DNA from: Desulfobacteraceae bacterium
GTDB taxonomy: Bacteria > Desulfobacterota > DSM-4660 > Desulfatiglandales > Desulfatiglandaceae
Direction: 5' to 3'
Assembly (NCBI GenBank): GCA_016844935.1
Contig: JAERTK010000106.1
Coordinates: 1-37,359 of the forward strand
Length of the DNA: 37,359 nucleotides
In this document: one piece after another, positions 15,496 through 24,972 of the stretch
Position numbering within the stretch: the stretch's first letter is position 1
Layout of the letters: each line of letters begins with the position of its first letter
Notes under the pieces: generated by a model
Told to the model about the DNA's origin: nothing
The model's database searches: none
The model's input: only the letters and a program-made list of their open reading frames with translations
Position numbers and translations under genes: made by a program

Positions 15496-16502
15496 GAGTC
15501 TGATTTTTTCAGCAATATAATAAAAAGCGGAGCGCCGATCATGGCGGTGATGACGCCCGCCGGCATCTCTCCCTGTTCGGGAAGGGTCCTGGCCAGAATA
15601 TCACAAAGCACAACGTAAGCCCCTCCCCCCAGCAGGCATGCGGGAACCAGCACCCGGTGGTCCGGCCCGATAATAAGCCTCAGCAGGTGGGGAATCACCA
15701 AGCCCACAAAGCCGATGGGTCCGCAGGAGGCCACCGTTGCACTGACCATAATGGAGGTGGCCACCAGAAGGATAGCGGTGATGACTTTGGTGTTGATCCC
15801 CATGGTTTGGGCCAGTTCTTTGCCCATGAGGAAAAGGTTCATGGCATTTGAAAGATAGAAAATGAGAACGGCAAGGGGGATAACCACTGCACTAAGGAGC
15901 CAAACCTGGGGAAGATCCGCCATGGATAGATCCCCCATGAGCCAGAATATGATGTTGTGAAGTCGGTCGTCCTGGGTGATGGATATGAGAAACATGATAA
16001 ACGCCGCACAAAACGCATTCACCATCACGCCTGACAGGAGAAGGATATTTTTTTTCAGCATGGTTTTCCCGGTTGTCATGAACAGGAGCAGTAACAGGGT
16101 GGCCATACTCCCCCCAAAAGCTGCCACGCTGACGCCGGGAAAGGGGGAGAGACCCATCAGAATGCCGATGATGGCCCCGATACCCGATCCGCTCGAAATC
16201 CCAAGGATATAGGGCTCTGCCAGAGGGTTTCGAAGCAGTGCCTGAAAAACGAGCCCTCCCAGGGAAAGGGCGGCGCCCACCAAGGTTGCCAGAAATACCC
16301 TGGGCAGGCGGATCTGCCAGATGATGGTCTCCAGCATAGCGTCGGCTTTTTCGATGCCTGAAATGGACAATAGCGTTTGTTTGATGTTGCTGCCCGTGGA
16401 GCCTATGGAGATGCCCAGAATAACCGTTGCCCCGAGGAATAAGGAGAGCAGAATGGAGGTGGTCCACATGCGTCTTACAATGGTCGGTCTTTGGGTTTTC
16501 AC
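15492..16502 (-). CDS. btuC: FecCD/BtuC-family ABC transporter permease
   Basis: The 336-residue integral membrane protein has about ten spans. Typical FecCD motifs are ALSLGGLVFQALLRNPLAEPYILGISSGSG (read in overlapping parts), the coupling-loop region with GPIGFVGLVIPH, and LLRLIIGPDHR near the C-terminus. It forms the channel for a corrinoid, siderophore or heme, receiving it from the periplasmic binding protein. It starts with GTG at 16502, overlapping the btuF stop as GTGA, so translation is coupled. The first hydrophobic stretch (TSILLSLFLGATVILGISIG) is the first span rather than a signal peptide. Length and topology agree with the family. No TonB receptor gene is present in the window. 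Confidence 0.93.
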   Translation of the reverse strand: MKTQRPTIVRRMWTTSILLSLFLGATVILGISIGSTGSNIKQTLLSISGIEKADAMLETIIWQIRLPRVFLATLVGAALSLGGLVFQALLRNPLAEPYILGISSGSGIGAIIGILMGLSPFPGVSVAAFGGSMATLLLLLFMTTGKTMLKKNILLLSGVMVNAFCAAFIMFLISITQDDRLHNIIFWLMGDLSMADLPQVWLLSAVVIPLAVLIFYLSNAMNLFLMGKELAQTMGINTKVITAILLVATSIMVSATVASCGPIGFVGLVIPHLLRLIIGPDHRVLVPACLLGGGAYVVLCDILARTLPEQGEMPAGVITAMIGAPLFIILLKKSDS

Positions 16503-17437
16503 GGTTTTTCCTTGTAGAGTTCCGGGTGAATGGCCTCCGCAACATGCTCAAGGCCATCAATGAGCCTGGGTGTGGGTCGATCGAGGATATTGGAATCCAT
16601 AAGAAGGATGCGGTTGTTCCGAACCGCGGGCATGGATGGCCATTTAGCCCATTGTCTTTTGACGCGTTCAAAAATGGTGCTCCTGGCCATGGAGGTGATG
16701 ATCAAAACGTCGGGGGAAAGACCCAGTACCTGTTCACGACTGTACCTGGGGTAGGGCACGGGACCTTCCGCAAGATTCCTGCCCCCGCCCATGACGATCA
16801 ATTCGTGAATATAGGTCTCGGTACCCGCGGAAACAATGGGCGAGATGCCGATTTGAAAAAAAACTCCGGGTCTGTTGGGTGATGTGGCCACAATGGATTT
16901 CACCCGCTCTATGCGGGTGCGTAAATCGGAAACAATGTCGTGAGCCTTTTGATCGGCACCCAGGAGTTTCCCCAGCTGAAGGATGGTTTCAAGGACGGAG
17001 TTCAGATTTTTGGGATCCACCGCATAAACGGGGATGCCTAAATGTTCCAGTTTCCTGACCACCGCTATGGGGTTTCCTTCCTTTATGCCGATGCAGAGAT
17101 CCGGTTTCAGTGCGACAATCCTTTCAAGATCCAGGTGAACGTAGGAGCCGACCCGGGGCAGTTTTTGGGCCGCAGTCGGAAAATCACTGAACCGCGAGAC
17201 ACCCTTTAGCAGATCCTCCTTGCCCAGGGCAAAAATGATTTCCGTAATGCTCGGGGCCAGGGAAACAACCCGTTTGAGGTCGTCCGGTACGGTCATTTTC
17301 CGGCCCAGTTCGTCCGTAACCGTCCGGGCCGCCGGCTGTTGGCCGTGGAGCGCAAAAAGGCTGGAAAAGAAAACGAAGACACCCAGCAGGGCTGATCTTT
17401 TTGCCACAGCGGTTAATTGTGAAATGCATGTAGGCAT
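16499..17437 (-). CDS. btuF: Periplasmic corrinoid/siderophore-binding protein, BtuF-like
   Basis: The 312-residue protein has a signal peptide (SALLGVFVFFSSLFALHG) and then a helical-backbone binding fold. Key features are RVVSLAPSITEIIFALG near the mature N-terminus and the region LPRVGSYVHLDLERIVALKPDL, both typical of BtuF-type B12-binding proteins; IYVHELIV and the later ILLMD strand fit too. I chose ATG 17437 because GAGGA lies six bases upstream; ATG 17452 adds five residues but lacks a site. It captures substrate and delivers it to the permease encoded next. Cobalamin is the most likely ligand, but heme or a siderophore cannot be excluded from sequence alone. No cobalamin riboswitch was found upstream. 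Confidence 0.88.
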   Translation of the reverse strand: MPTCISQLTAVAKRSALLGVFVFFSSLFALHGQQPAARTVTDELGRKMTVPDDLKRVVSLAPSITEIIFALGKEDLLKGVSRFSDFPTAAQKLPRVGSYVHLDLERIVALKPDLCIGIKEGNPIAVVRKLEHLGIPVYAVDPKNLNSVLETILQLGKLLGADQKAHDIVSDLRTRIERVKSIVATSPNRPGVFFQIGISPIVSAGTETYIHELIVMGGGRNLAEGPVPYPRYSREQVLGLSPDVLIITSMARSTIFERVKRQWAKWPSMPAVRNNRILLMDSNILDRPTPRLIDGLEHVAEAIHPELYKEKP

Positions 17438-17512
17438 TTTGTCCTCTGTCATTTTTGCTCAAGGACTCCGAATATAGCGGTGGCCCGGTTTTTTTGAAAG
17501 AACTTTTTTTTG

Positions 17513-17541
17513 GCTCCCGGTTACCCAATGGTGACGGGAGC
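17513..17541 (-). promoter_or_regulatory. Bulged hairpin in the btuF upstream region
   Basis: GCTCCCG (17513-17519) pairs with CGGGAGC (17535-17541), and inside it TTACC (17521-17525) pairs with GGTGA (17530-17534), with one bulged G and a CAAT loop. The same AAGAACTTTTTT string flanks it at 17498-17509 and 17545-17556. On the minus strand it would lie in the btuF leader. No T-run follows there, so a terminator is unlikely; its role is unknown. Confidence 0.45.
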
Positions 17542-17629
17542 TTTAAGAACTTTTTTATGAACACAAGGCCCACCCGGTCCGTGCACTCTCCAGATCTGGC
17601 TGGGAATTTGTATTCCGGACATTTTTCGC

Positions 17630-17658
17630 TTGCATTTCATCATGTTATTGTTTATAAG
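17630..17658 (+). promoter_or_regulatory. Sigma-70-like promoter for the thrS operon
   Basis: TTGCAT (17630-17635) and TATAAG (17653-17658) are 17 bases apart, nine of twelve positions matching consensus. Transcription would start near 17665, leaving a leader of about 260 bases before thrS. The surrounding sequence is A/T-rich, as expected for a promoter. Confidence 0.6.
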
Positions 17659-17863
17659 ACTCGGATATTTTTGGGCTCGGCTGTATTTGTCCACTGAATG
17701 GGATTTTCTTTTGCGCTTCATACCAGTAAAATCAAAGGGTTGGCCTGGTCTTTGTTAAACTCGGCCGGTGCTGTGGTTGCCCTTATGAGCGATATCTGGC
17801 TTTTTGGGGGGCGTTCTGATTTATTTTGTGAAGGTCATTTAAGCGTCGATGTTGGCATGCATG

Positions 17864-17911
17864 AGGCATCTTGAGAGGTGATCGTTTCACTTCAGATGCC
17901 TTATTTTCTTT
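17864..17911 (+). promoter_or_regulatory. Attenuator-like terminator hairpin in the thrS leader
   Basis: AGGCATCT (17864-17871) pairs with AGATGCCT (17894-17901). Inside it GAGGTGA (17875-17881) pairs with TTCACTTC-type sequence (17887-17893), giving 15 pairs with one G-U, a three-base bulge on the left side and a five-base loop. A T-rich tract (TTATTTTCTTT) follows immediately. GATGTT at 17848-17853 could instead pair with GGCATC (17865-17870), so a competing antiterminator is possible. This is a plausible attenuator for the translation operon; the signal it senses is unknown. Confidence 0.55.
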
Positions 17912-17924
17912 GATGGTTATTTTC

Positions 17925-19847
17925 ATGAACGTATTTTCTGTGGGTTTAAAAGGTAAGGATGTTCAGCAACTGGAGGCGGAAACACTGACAGCGCTCGAGG
18001 CGTTAAAACGTCTGAAAGTGGGCGGGTTGGATCGGGTCGTGGCGGTCAGGGTGAACGATGTCCTTCAGGATCTTTCCGCCCAAATAGGCACAACCGCTGA
18101 ATTGGAACCCGTTTATGTGCACTCCCATGAGGGTTTGGAAATTCTGCGCCACAGCACTTCACACGTGATGGCCATGGCTGTGAAAGAACTCTTCCCCGGC
18201 GTGAAAGTGACCATCGGGCCTGCCATTAAGGATGGCTTTTACTACGATTTTGATTATGAAAGGCCTTTCAGGGAGGATGACCTCGCCCATGTGGAAGAGA
18301 AGATGAATGAGATTATTCAGTCTGATCTTCCCTTTACCAGAAAAGAGATCCCCTTGTCGGAAGCTGCGGGGTTTTTTAAAGATCAGGCTGAGGATTACAA
18401 GGTTGAACTCATTAACGACCTTGAAGCGGACACGGTGTCCCTTTACACCCAAGGGTCTTTTACGGACCTGTGTCGCGGACCCCATATCCCTCGAACCGGT
18501 ATGATTAAGGCGTTTCATTTGACCAAGGTGGCCGGTGCATACTGGCGGGGTGATGAACGTCGACCCATGTTGAGCCGCATATACGGTGTGGGTTTTTCCG
18601 ATCGGAAGCAGTTGAAAAAACATCTTCATATGTTGGAGGAGGCCCGAAAGCGGAACCATGTGAGGCTCGGGAGCCAGTTGGAACTTTTCAATACCTATGA
18701 AGAGGTGGGTGCGGGAATGGTGGTCTGGCACCCCAATGGCGCCATGTTGCGTCACCTTCTGGAGGATTTTGAGATTTCCGAACATCTCAAAAGGGGCTAT
18801 GAACTGGCCAGGGGCCCGGAGGTCCTCAAGACGGACTTGTGGAAAAAATCCGGACATTTTGACAACTATCGCGAAAACATGTATTTTACCGAGATTGACG
18901 GGCAATCCTATGGTATGAAACCCATGAATTGCCTTTCCCACATGTTGATTTACGGATCCAAAATCAGAAGTTATCGCGAACTGCCCAAGCGATATTTTGA
19001 ATTGGGGACGGTCCATAGGCACGAGCGGTCAGGGGTTTTGCACGGTCTTTTCCGGGTCCGGGAATTTACCCAGGACGACGCTCACATTCTCTGTACCCCT
19101 GAACAGCTCAATGACGAGATTAAGGGTGTCCTTGATTTTGTAAGGGAAGTGATGGGGGTTTTCCAGTTCGATTATGAACTGGAGATCAGCACACGGCCTG
19201 AAAAATCCATCGGTTCCGATGAGGACTGGGAGTTGGCCACCCAGGCCCTCGTGAAAGCCATGGACGAGCTTCAATTGAACTATGAGATCAATGAAGGTGA
19301 TGGCGCCTTTTATGGCCCAAAAATCGATGTCAAGCTTGAAGACGCCTTAGGTCGAAAATGGCAGTGTGCAACAATCCAATGTGACTTCACGCTTCCCGAA
19401 AAGTTTGACCTGACTTTCATTGGAAAAGATGGGGAAAAACACCGGCCCGTTATGATTCACAGGGTGATACTCGGTGCCATTGAACGCTTTATCGGCGTCC
19501 TCATTGAGCATTATGCCGGCGCTTTTCCCACCTGGCTCGCCCCGGTACAGGTTGCCATCCTGACGGTGACAGACCGAAATATTCCGTTTGGCGAAAAGGT
19601 GAAAAATGCGGTTCTGGCGGCGGGTATTCGGGTTGCGTCCGATTTCAGAAATGAGAAGTTGGGTCTTAAGGTCAGGGAAGCCCAGGTAAAAAAGATTCCT
19701 TATATGTTGATTATTGGGGATAAAGAATGCGATAGTGAGGGTGTAACCCCAAGGAAAAGGAACGGTCAAAACCTTGCTTTGATGAAGGCAAATGAGTTTA
19801 TTGATCTGATTACAAAGGAGAGCAGACAGAGGAGGGAATGGCAATAA
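17925..19847 (+). CDS. thrS: Threonyl-tRNA synthetase
   Basis: The enzyme charges tRNA-Thr and edits mischarged Ser-tRNA. With ATG 17925 it has 640 residues, matching E. coli (642). The order is a TGS domain that is weakly conserved at its start, an editing domain with HSTSHVMA and the later DLCRGPHI, the class II core, and the anticodon-binding domain from about residue 530. Zinc ligands are at Cys336, His387 and His512, almost exactly the E. coli positions. Motif 2 is seen in [15 protein letters not shown] 17913 and a TTG at 17871 are also in frame, but none has a good ribosome site, and 17871 lies inside the leader hairpin. The stop overlaps infC by ten bases. Confidence 0.96.
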   Translation: MNVFSVGLKGKDVQQLEAETLTALEALKRLKVGGLDRVVAVRVNDVLQDLSAQIGTTAELEPVYVHSHEGLEILRHSTSHVMAMAVKELFPGVKVTIGPAIKDGFYYDFDYERPFREDDLAHVEEKMNEIIQSDLPFTRKEIPLSEAAGFFKDQAEDYKVELINDLEADTVSLYTQGSFTDLCRGPHIPRTGMIKAFHLTKVAGAYWRGDERRPMLSRIYGVGFSDRKQLKKHLHMLEEARKRNHVRLGSQLELFNTYEEVGAGMVVWHPNGAMLRHLLEDFEISEHLKRGYELARGPEVLKTDLWKKSGHFDNYRENMYFTEIDGQSYGMKPMNCLSHMLIYGSKIRSYRELPKRYFELGTVHRHERSGVLHGLFRVREFTQDDAHILCTPEQLNDEIKGVLDFVREVMGVFQFDYELEISTRPEKSIGSDEDWELATQALVKAMDELQLNYEINEGDGAFYGPKIDVKLEDALGRKWQCATIQCDFTLPEKFDLTFIGKDGEKHRPVMIHRVILGAIERFIGVLIEHYAGAFPTWLAPVQVAILTVTDRNIPFGEKVKNAVLAAGIRVASDFRNEKLGLKVREAQVKKIPYMLIIGDKECDSEGVTPRKRNGQNLALMKANEFIDLITKESRQRREWQ

Positions 19848-20362
19848 GAAAAAAATCTGACGAAGTAAGGATCAATGAGAAGATCCGCTCCAGGCAAGTG
19901 AGACTGATCTCCGCCGAAGGAGAACAGTTGGGAATTCTGTCTCTAGGGGACGCTCTGAACGAGGCCAATGACGTGGGGCTTGACCTGGTAGAGGTGGCGC
20001 CCAATTCCGATCCGCCGGTCTGCCGCGTAATGGATTACGGCAAGTTCCGGTACGAGGCCAGCAAGAAAGTTCAGGAGGCGCGCAAGAAAACCCGGGGCGG
20101 CCAGATGAAGGAAATTAAACTTCGGCCTCACACGGAAGATCACGATCTTGGGTTCAAGATCAAGAACCTGAAGAAATTTCTGGACAAAAAACACCGGGTG
20201 AAAGTGAGCGTCTTCTTCCGTGGGCGGGAGATGGCGTTTATGAAAGCCGGTGATGATCTTCTAAAACGGGTTGCCGAAGAAGTCTCGGAAATCGGAACGG
20301 TGGATCAGCCTCCTGCCAGGGAGGCCCGGAATCGAATGACCATGGTCATTGTTCCAAAATAA
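19838..20362 (+). CDS. infC: Translation initiation factor IF-3
   Basis: The 174-residue factor binds the 30S subunit, blocks 50S joining and checks start-codon fidelity. The N-domain ([24 protein letters not shown]) and C-domain ([31 protein letters not shown]) are joined by the usual lysine-rich linker. The start is a normal ATG at 19838, ten bases inside thrS, whereas E. coli infC uses the rare AUU codon for autoregulation. GAGGAGGG just upstream gives a strong ribosome site. The canonical order thrS-infC-rpmI-rplT is kept, so this operon is conserved. The first residues ([16 protein letters not shown]) fit a full-length form. Confidence 0.97.
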   Translation: MAIRKKSDEVRINEKIRSRQVRLISAEGEQLGILSLGDALNEANDVGLDLVEVAPNSDPPVCRVMDYGKFRYEASKKVQEARKKTRGGQMKEIKLRPHTEDHDLGFKIKNLKKFLDKKHRVKVSVFFRGREMAFMKAGDDLLKRVAEEVSEIGTVDQPPAREARNRMTMVIVPK

Positions 20363-20401
20363 CGAAAACAACAATTTAGGCCTTTGGGGCTCAGCGCTGC
20401 T

Positions 20402-20423
20402 GAGACAAGGCATGCCTTGTCTC
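20402..20423. repeat. 22-bp perfect palindrome, copy 1 (infC-rpmI spacer)
   Basis: The half-site GAGACAAGGCA is followed directly by its reverse complement. A second copy lies at 25955-25976 in rsmD. Including three flanking bases, 25 positions match between the copies in opposite orientation. Immediately upstream CTCAGC/GCTGAG forms another small stem. It resembles REP/MITE-like dispersed palindromes. In mRNA it would form a hairpin between infC and rpmI. Confidence 0.85.
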
Positions 20424-20502
20424 TACGATCTTTTGTCGTTGGCAAAAGTTGAAAGGGTGCTGTGTTTCCTTCGGGGGCTTTAACCAGTAGTGGAGGGCGA
20501 TC

Positions 20503-20700
20503 ATGCCGAAAATGAAGACCAACCGCGGAGCGGCTAAACGGTTCAAAACCAGCGGTTCTGGAAAAATCGTGAGAAACAAAGCTTTTTCGAGCCATATTCT
20601 CACCAAGAAAAGCACAAAGAGAAAACGGAATCTTCGAAAGTCTACTGTATTGGATCCGGCTAATCTGAAAGGTGTCAAGCGGATGATTCCTTATCGCTAG
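20503..20700 (+). CDS. rpmI: 50S ribosomal protein L35
   Basis: The 65-residue, very basic protein has the family start [15 protein letters not shown], then [27 protein letters not shown], and the end MIPYR. It packs deep in the large subunit near L15 and 23S rRNA. GGAGGG lies eight bases upstream of the ATG. A 140-base spacer separates it from infC; it holds the palindromic repeat and a small stem-loop. In many bacteria L20 represses this operon by binding the mRNA just before rpmI, so this spacer is where such control would be expected, though I cannot confirm an L20 site. Confidence 0.97.
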   Translation: MPKMKTNRGAAKRFKTSGSGKIVRNKAFSSHILTKKSTKRKRNLRKSTVLDPANLKGVKRMIPYR

Positions 20701-20757
20701 TTTTCCAGTTCCTTAAACAAATTTCTAAACGAACAACTGAAACAAAGAGGTTTTGTC

Positions 20758-21102
20758 ATGTCAAGGGTTAAAAGAGGCTTTAAAGCCAGAAGAAGAAGGA
20801 AAAAAGTATTAAAGGCAGCAAAGGGGTTTCGGGGGGGGCACAGTAAACAGTACCGGACGGCTGAAACTGCCGTGCTCCGGGCCGGGATGTATGAATACCG
20901 GGATCGCAGGGTTCGGAAACGTGATTTTCGAAAGCTGTGGATTGTCAGAATAAATGCGGCGGCCCATGCCCACGGGCTTTCCTACAGTCGATTGATGGGG
21001 GCGCTCAACAAGGCGGGTGTTGTCCTGGATCGTAAGGTGCTGGCAGATATGGCCATTAATGATCCGACAGGGTTTGCCCGGTTGGCTGCGATGGCCTCGT
21101 AA
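20758..21102 (+). CDS. rplT: 50S ribosomal protein L20
   Basis: The 114-residue protein matches L20 throughout: [19 protein letters not shown] with a long basic N-terminal helix, [31 protein letters not shown], and the globular C-domain with [16 protein letters not shown]. It is required early in 50S assembly, and in many species represses translation of its own operon. It follows rpmI by 57 bases and precedes pheS by 24 bases. Length is within the usual 115-120 residues. The C-terminal tail LAAMAS is short and ordinary. Confidence 0.97.
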   Translation: MSRVKRGFKARRRRKKVLKAAKGFRGGHSKQYRTAETAVLRAGMYEYRDRRVRKRDFRKLWIVRINAAAHAHGLSYSRLMGALNKAGVVLDRKVLADMAINDPTGFARLAAMAS

Positions 21103-21126
21103 CGGTAGGGCCTGGCGGATAACACC

Positions 21127-22134
21127 ATGAAAGACCAGCTTCTGGAACTTGAAAAGCGCGGCAATGATGAAATTAGTGCCATTAATGATCCGTCCGACCT
21201 TGAGCCGTTCCGGATCAAGTACCTGGGTAAAAAAGGTGCGCTGACTTCCCTGATGAAAAGCTTGGGAAAACTGAGCCGTGAAGAACGTCCCGAAGCGGGT
21301 AAACTGGCCAATCAGATCAAAGTAAACCTTTCCCGCCGTTTCCAGGAAGTCAAAACATCCATCGAAGCCGGCAAGAGTGGCGGTGCAACTTCCGTTGATG
21401 TGACCCTGCCGGGGAGAGTGCCTCTTTATGGTCATTTGCATCCCATCACGCAGGTGATCAAAGAGGTGTGTCTTATTTTTTCACGGATGGGATTCCGGGT
21501 GGTCAAGGGTCCCAATGTGGAGTTGGACTATTATAATTTTGAAGCGCTGAACCTGCCCAAAGACCACCCTGCCAGGGATATGCAGGATACGTTTTATATC
21601 TCCGAAAATGTGGTTTTGAGAACCCACACCTCCCCCATTCAAGTGCGTGTCATGGAAACCCGGCAGCCACCTGTCAGTGTCATTGCGCCGGGGAAAGTAT
21701 ATCGGCGTGATTCGGATGTTTCCCATACCCCCATGTTCCATCAGGTGGAGGGACTTCTGGTGGACCGGGATGTTTCTTTTGGTGAGTTGAAGGGAACCCT
21801 CACCCGTTTCATTCACCAGATGTTCGGCAGTGATACCCGTCTGCGCTTTAGACCCAGCTTCTTTCCCTTTACCGAACCCAGCGCCGAAGTGGACATACAG
21901 TGTGTTATGTGCGGGGGGAAAGGGTGCCGGACGTGTTCCCGTACGGGATGGCTGGAAATTCTGGGTTCCGGTATGGTGGATCCTGAAGTATACGGTTTTG
22001 TAGATTATGACCCCGATGTATACAGCGGTTTTGCTTTTGGCATGGGTATAGAGCGCATTGCCATGCTGAAGTACGGGATCGATGACATTCAACTCTTCTT
22101 CAAAAATGATATGCGTTTCTTGAGTCAATTCTGA
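21127..22134 (+). CDS. pheS: Phenylalanyl-tRNA synthetase alpha subunit
   Basis: The 335-residue catalytic subunit of the (alpha-beta)2 enzyme charges tRNA-Phe. An N-terminal coiled-coil (about 1-85) contains [17 protein letters not shown] and is expected to contact tRNA. The class II core follows, with HPITQVI, motif 2 around [16 protein letters not shown], and motif 3 [18 protein letters not shown] near the end. A CxxC-x-Gly-type segment, [14 protein letters not shown], near residue 260 is common in many bacterial PheS proteins and may bind zinc. The length agrees with family norms. It leads directly to pheT, 38 bases downstream. Confidence 0.97.
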   Translation: MKDQLLELEKRGNDEISAINDPSDLEPFRIKYLGKKGALTSLMKSLGKLSREERPEAGKLANQIKVNLSRRFQEVKTSIEAGKSGGATSVDVTLPGRVPLYGHLHPITQVIKEVCLIFSRMGFRVVKGPNVELDYYNFEALNLPKDHPARDMQDTFYISENVVLRTHTSPIQVRVMETRQPPVSVIAPGKVYRRDSDVSHTPMFHQVEGLLVDRDVSFGELKGTLTRFIHQMFGSDTRLRFRPSFFPFTEPSAEVDIQCVMCGGKGCRTCSRTGWLEILGSGMVDPEVYGFVDYDPDVYSGFAFGMGIERIAMLKYGIDDIQLFFKNDMRFLSQF

Positions 22135-22172
22135 CGGCTAACCTCTAACAGCGTCATTTCAGAGTAGAATCC

Positions 22173-24584
22173 ATGAAGGTAAGTTTAAACTGGTTGAAAG
22201 AACACGTTGATATTGCGCTTCCTCCTGAAGAACTGGGCCATCTTCTCACCATGGCGGGTCTGGAAGTGGAGGGTCTTGAATCGGTGGGCCAGAACCTAGA
22301 TGATATATTGGCGGCCAGGATCGTGGCGGTGAGTCCTCACCCCAATGCCGATCGTTTGTCCCTTTGTCGGGTCGATACCGGTACCGAAATCATTTCCGTG
22401 GTTTGCGGAGCACCCAATGCCGCCGAAGGGGTTTTGGCGCCGCTGATTCTTCCTGGCGGGAAGCTTCCGGACGGTACGAAAATGAAGGAGAGCCGTATCC
22501 GCGGAGAGGTTTCTAAAGGCATGCTCCTGGCGGAAGACGAGATGGGGCTGACGGATGATCATACAGGTATTATGATTTTGCCAGGGGACGCAACCCCCGG
22601 AACGCCTCTGTCCTCGCTGCTCTCCTTTCCCGATTGGGTTTTTGATGTGAGCATCACCCCCAACAGGCCGGATTGCGCCAGTGTTCTGGGTATCGCCAGG
22701 GAAATTGCCGCAAGCACGGGACAGCCCCTGAAAAGTTTTCAACAACGGGTGGATGCGGCAGGGCCTGCCATTGAAGGCCTTACGAATATTTCCATCCAGG
22801 ACCCGGAAGGGTGCCCCCGTTATGCCGCAGCAGTGGTGAAAGATGTTCGCCTTGCGCCAACACCGTTCTGGATGCGCTACAGGCTTTTTCAGTCTGGTGT
22901 TCGAAGCATCAGCAATTTAGTGGATGTGAGCAACTACGTGATGCTTGAAACGGGACAACCCCTTCACGCATTCGATTATGACAGGTTGAGTGAAAATCGA
23001 ATTGAGGTTCGCAGAGCCAAAAAAGGAGAGACCTTCACAACCCTGGATGGCGTGAAGCGTGACCTGGACTCGGAAACACTGCTCATTTGTGATGGCGAAA
23101 AGCCCGTTGCCCTGGCCGGTATTATGGGTGGTTTGAATTCTGAGATCCATGATGAAACGCAAAATATTCTGGTGGAAAGCGCTTTTTTTGATCCCATCAC
23201 CATTCGCCGGGGATCAAAACGGCTGGGGGTGTCCACGGAAGCGTCCTATCGGTTTGAAAGAGGTGCGGATATCGGGGGCGTGACCTCCGCCCTCAATCGG
23301 GCCCTTTATTTCATTAACCTGCTGGCAGGCGGCGTAACGGCCAAAGGTCTCATGGACAACTATCCCAAACCTTTCCAGGCGCCCCGTATTTCTTTTCGGC
23401 CGCGAAAAGCCAATGCCATACTGGGGACCGCCATTTCAAAAAATGCCATGAAAGGGTACTTTGTAGCCCTTGAAATGGGGGTTCTGGAAGATCAAGATCA
23501 TCTTCATGTTATTCCTCCCACGTTCAGGGTGGACATCAAGCGGGAAGTGGACCTGGTGGAGGAGGTGGCGAGACTCCATGGGTTCGACAATATTCCCGTG
23601 ATTTCACCCAGGATCACGCCTTCTGAGCTATGGGAAACACCCGACCTCTTGCTTCGGGATAAGGCCAGGATGATGATGACGGCTTTCGGGTTTTCTGAAA
23701 TCATCACCTACAGCTTTGTTTCTCCCGATTCCGTAAATCCCCTTGTGGGGGAGACACCCGGGGCCTTGAACGCTTTTACCAGGATCATGAACCCGCTCAC
23801 CGTGGATCAGTCTGTGTTGCGAACCTCCCTGATTCCCGGGCTCATGGAGACGGCCAGATACAATGTGCTCCACGAAATGGGGGACCTCAAGCTTTTTGAG
23901 TGGGGAAAGGTTTTCTTCCATAGGGAAAACCAGCCGCAACCCTTGGAGAAAATTTGCCTGGCCGGTGTTGTGGTCGGCATGTATGCTGAAAAATCCTGGC
24001 ATAATGAGGAAAGGGCCGTCGATTTTTTTGACATGAAAGGAATAATGACGGGGCTGTTTGAAAGTCTGGGGCTTGAGGGTTTCCGGTTCAAACGGGAGAA
24101 GGACCTTCCGGGGTATGATCAGGAGATTTCGTCTGCCATCTACTGTGCCGATACACGTCTTGGCCAGGTTGGTTTTGCTGCTCCGGAGGTAACGGATGCC
24201 TATGAGCTGAAAATGAACCCTGTCTGCCTTTTCGAGCTTGATGTGGCGGCCCTGCTGGGGGTGCTGCCTGAAAAAAGGACTTTTGTCCCTTTTGGCAGGT
24301 TTCCGGCTGTTCACAGAGATCTTTCACTGGTGTTGGATCGTGGGACGGGATGTGATGCCGTCACGGATATTATTAAGGAAGAAGGGGGTCATTTACTTGA
24401 ATCGGTCCATGTTTTTGACCTCTACGAGGGCGAAAGGATTGGTTCATCGGAAAAGGCCATTTCCTTTAAGATCTCTTTCCGATCAGATCGTGGAACTCTC
24501 GATGGTGAAGAGATCAACCGGTTGTATGAGGCGATTGTGGAGAAAATTGGGTTGAAGACGGGAGGTAAGTTGAGGGAGGGCTAA
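22173..24584 (+). CDS. pheT: Phenylalanyl-tRNA synthetase beta subunit
   Basis: The 803-residue subunit contains, in order, a tRNA-binding domain (about 40-150, with VVSPHPNADRLSLCRVD), the B3/B4 editing domain (around HAFDYDRL and GIMGG), the B5 domain (around HGFDNIPV), a catalytic-like core, and the FDX-ACB anticodon-binding domain at the end (FGRFPAVHRDLSLVLD near 705, ending LREG). It carries editing of misacylated Tyr-tRNA and structural roles. Length is typical (about 795-800). It starts with ATG behind a modest ribosome site, and its stop is followed after one base by the MerR-like gene, so they are probably co-transcribed. Confidence 0.97.
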   Translation: MKVSLNWLKEHVDIALPPEELGHLLTMAGLEVEGLESVGQNLDDILAARIVAVSPHPNADRLSLCRVDTGTEIISVVCGAPNAAEGVLAPLILPGGKLPDGTKMKESRIRGEVSKGMLLAEDEMGLTDDHTGIMILPGDATPGTPLSSLLSFPDWVFDVSITPNRPDCASVLGIAREIAASTGQPLKSFQQRVDAAGPAIEGLTNISIQDPEGCPRYAAAVVKDVRLAPTPFWMRYRLFQSGVRSISNLVDVSNYVMLETGQPLHAFDYDRLSENRIEVRRAKKGETFTTLDGVKRDLDSETLLICDGEKPVALAGIMGGLNSEIHDETQNILVESAFFDPITIRRGSKRLGVSTEASYRFERGADIGGVTSALNRALYFINLLAGGVTAKGLMDNYPKPFQAPRISFRPRKANAILGTAISKNAMKGYFVALEMGVLEDQDHLHVIPPTFRVDIKREVDLVEEVARLHGFDNIPVISPRITPSELWETPDLLLRDKARMMMTAFGFSEIITYSFVSPDSVNPLVGETPGALNAFTRIMNPLTVDQSVLRTSLIPGLMETARYNVLHEMGDLKLFEWGKVFFHRENQPQPLEKICLAGVVVGMYAEKSWHNEERAVDFFDMKGIMTGLFESLGLEGFRFKREKDLPGYDQEISSAIYCADTRLGQVGFAAPEVTDAYELKMNPVCLFELDVAALLGVLPEKRTFVPFGRFPAVHRDLSLVLDRGTGCDAVTDIIKEEGGHLLESVHVFDLYEGERIGSSEKAISFKISFRSDRGTLDGEEINRLYEAIVEKIGLKTGGKLREG

Positions 24585-24585
24585 A

Positions 24586-24918
24586 ATGAATATGGTCCAG
24601 ATTCCTGAGAACAGAAAATATTTCCGTATTGGAGAAGCCAGTCGTATTGTGGGGGTTGAACCCTATGTCCTGCGGTATTGGGAAAGCGAATTTTCGCAAA
24701 TCAGACCGCAAAGGGCTGATTCCAACCAGAGAACTTACCAGAAACAGGACCTGGAAACGCTGGTGGAGATAAAAAGGCTGCTTTATGAGGAAAAGATGAC
24801 CATCGAAGGGGCCAGGCTCCGATTTAAGGGAGAGAGACCTGAGAAAACAGCCCCTTTGGATCCGGTCGTTAATGAGATAAAAGCGGAGTTGCGCCAAATA
24901 TTGAAGATATTGGGCTAA
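24586..24918 (+). CDS. MerR-family DNA-binding protein
   Basis: The 110-residue protein has the MerR winged helix at its N-terminus: FRIGEASRIVGVEPYVLRYWESEF, followed by the wing region RTYQKQDLETLVEIKRLLYEEKMTIEGA. No metal- or ligand-binding domain follows; the short C-terminus ends in a helix ELRQILKILG likely to dimerise. Small MerR-like genes often follow pheT/ihfA in proteobacteria; their role is poorly defined. It has GGAGGG upstream and lies one base after pheT. It is convergent with ihfA 55 bases on; that spacer shows no strong terminator. Confidence 0.9.
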   Translation: MNMVQIPENRKYFRIGEASRIVGVEPYVLRYWESEFSQIRPQRADSNQRTYQKQDLETLVEIKRLLYEEKMTIEGARLRFKGERPEKTAPLDPVVNEIKAELRQILKILG

Positions 24919-24972
24919 ACTCCCTGCGCCTCCCTCCGGTTCCGGACACCCCCCGCTGCCAGAGGCTAGGCC

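Larger units (their letters stand above)
17438..17924. other. 487-base divergent control region between btuF and thrS
   Basis: This holds no gene. It contains a bulged hairpin near btuF (17513-17541), a plus-strand sigma-70-like promoter (17630-17658), and an attenuator-like hairpin before thrS (17864-17911), each listed separately. The roughly 200 bases between the promoter and the hairpin form a long untranslated thrS leader with no obvious ORF. I did not find a clear minus-strand promoter for btuF. Confidence 0.7.

Noticed and set aside
17438..17700. Cobalamin riboswitch before btuF
   Set aside because: The upstream sequence has no B12-box-like pattern or conserved riboswitch core on the minus strand, only a local hairpin.
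17871..17924. Upstream TTG start for thrS
   Set aside because: The extra segment is encoded by the attenuator-like hairpin and the product would be longer than known ThrS proteins.
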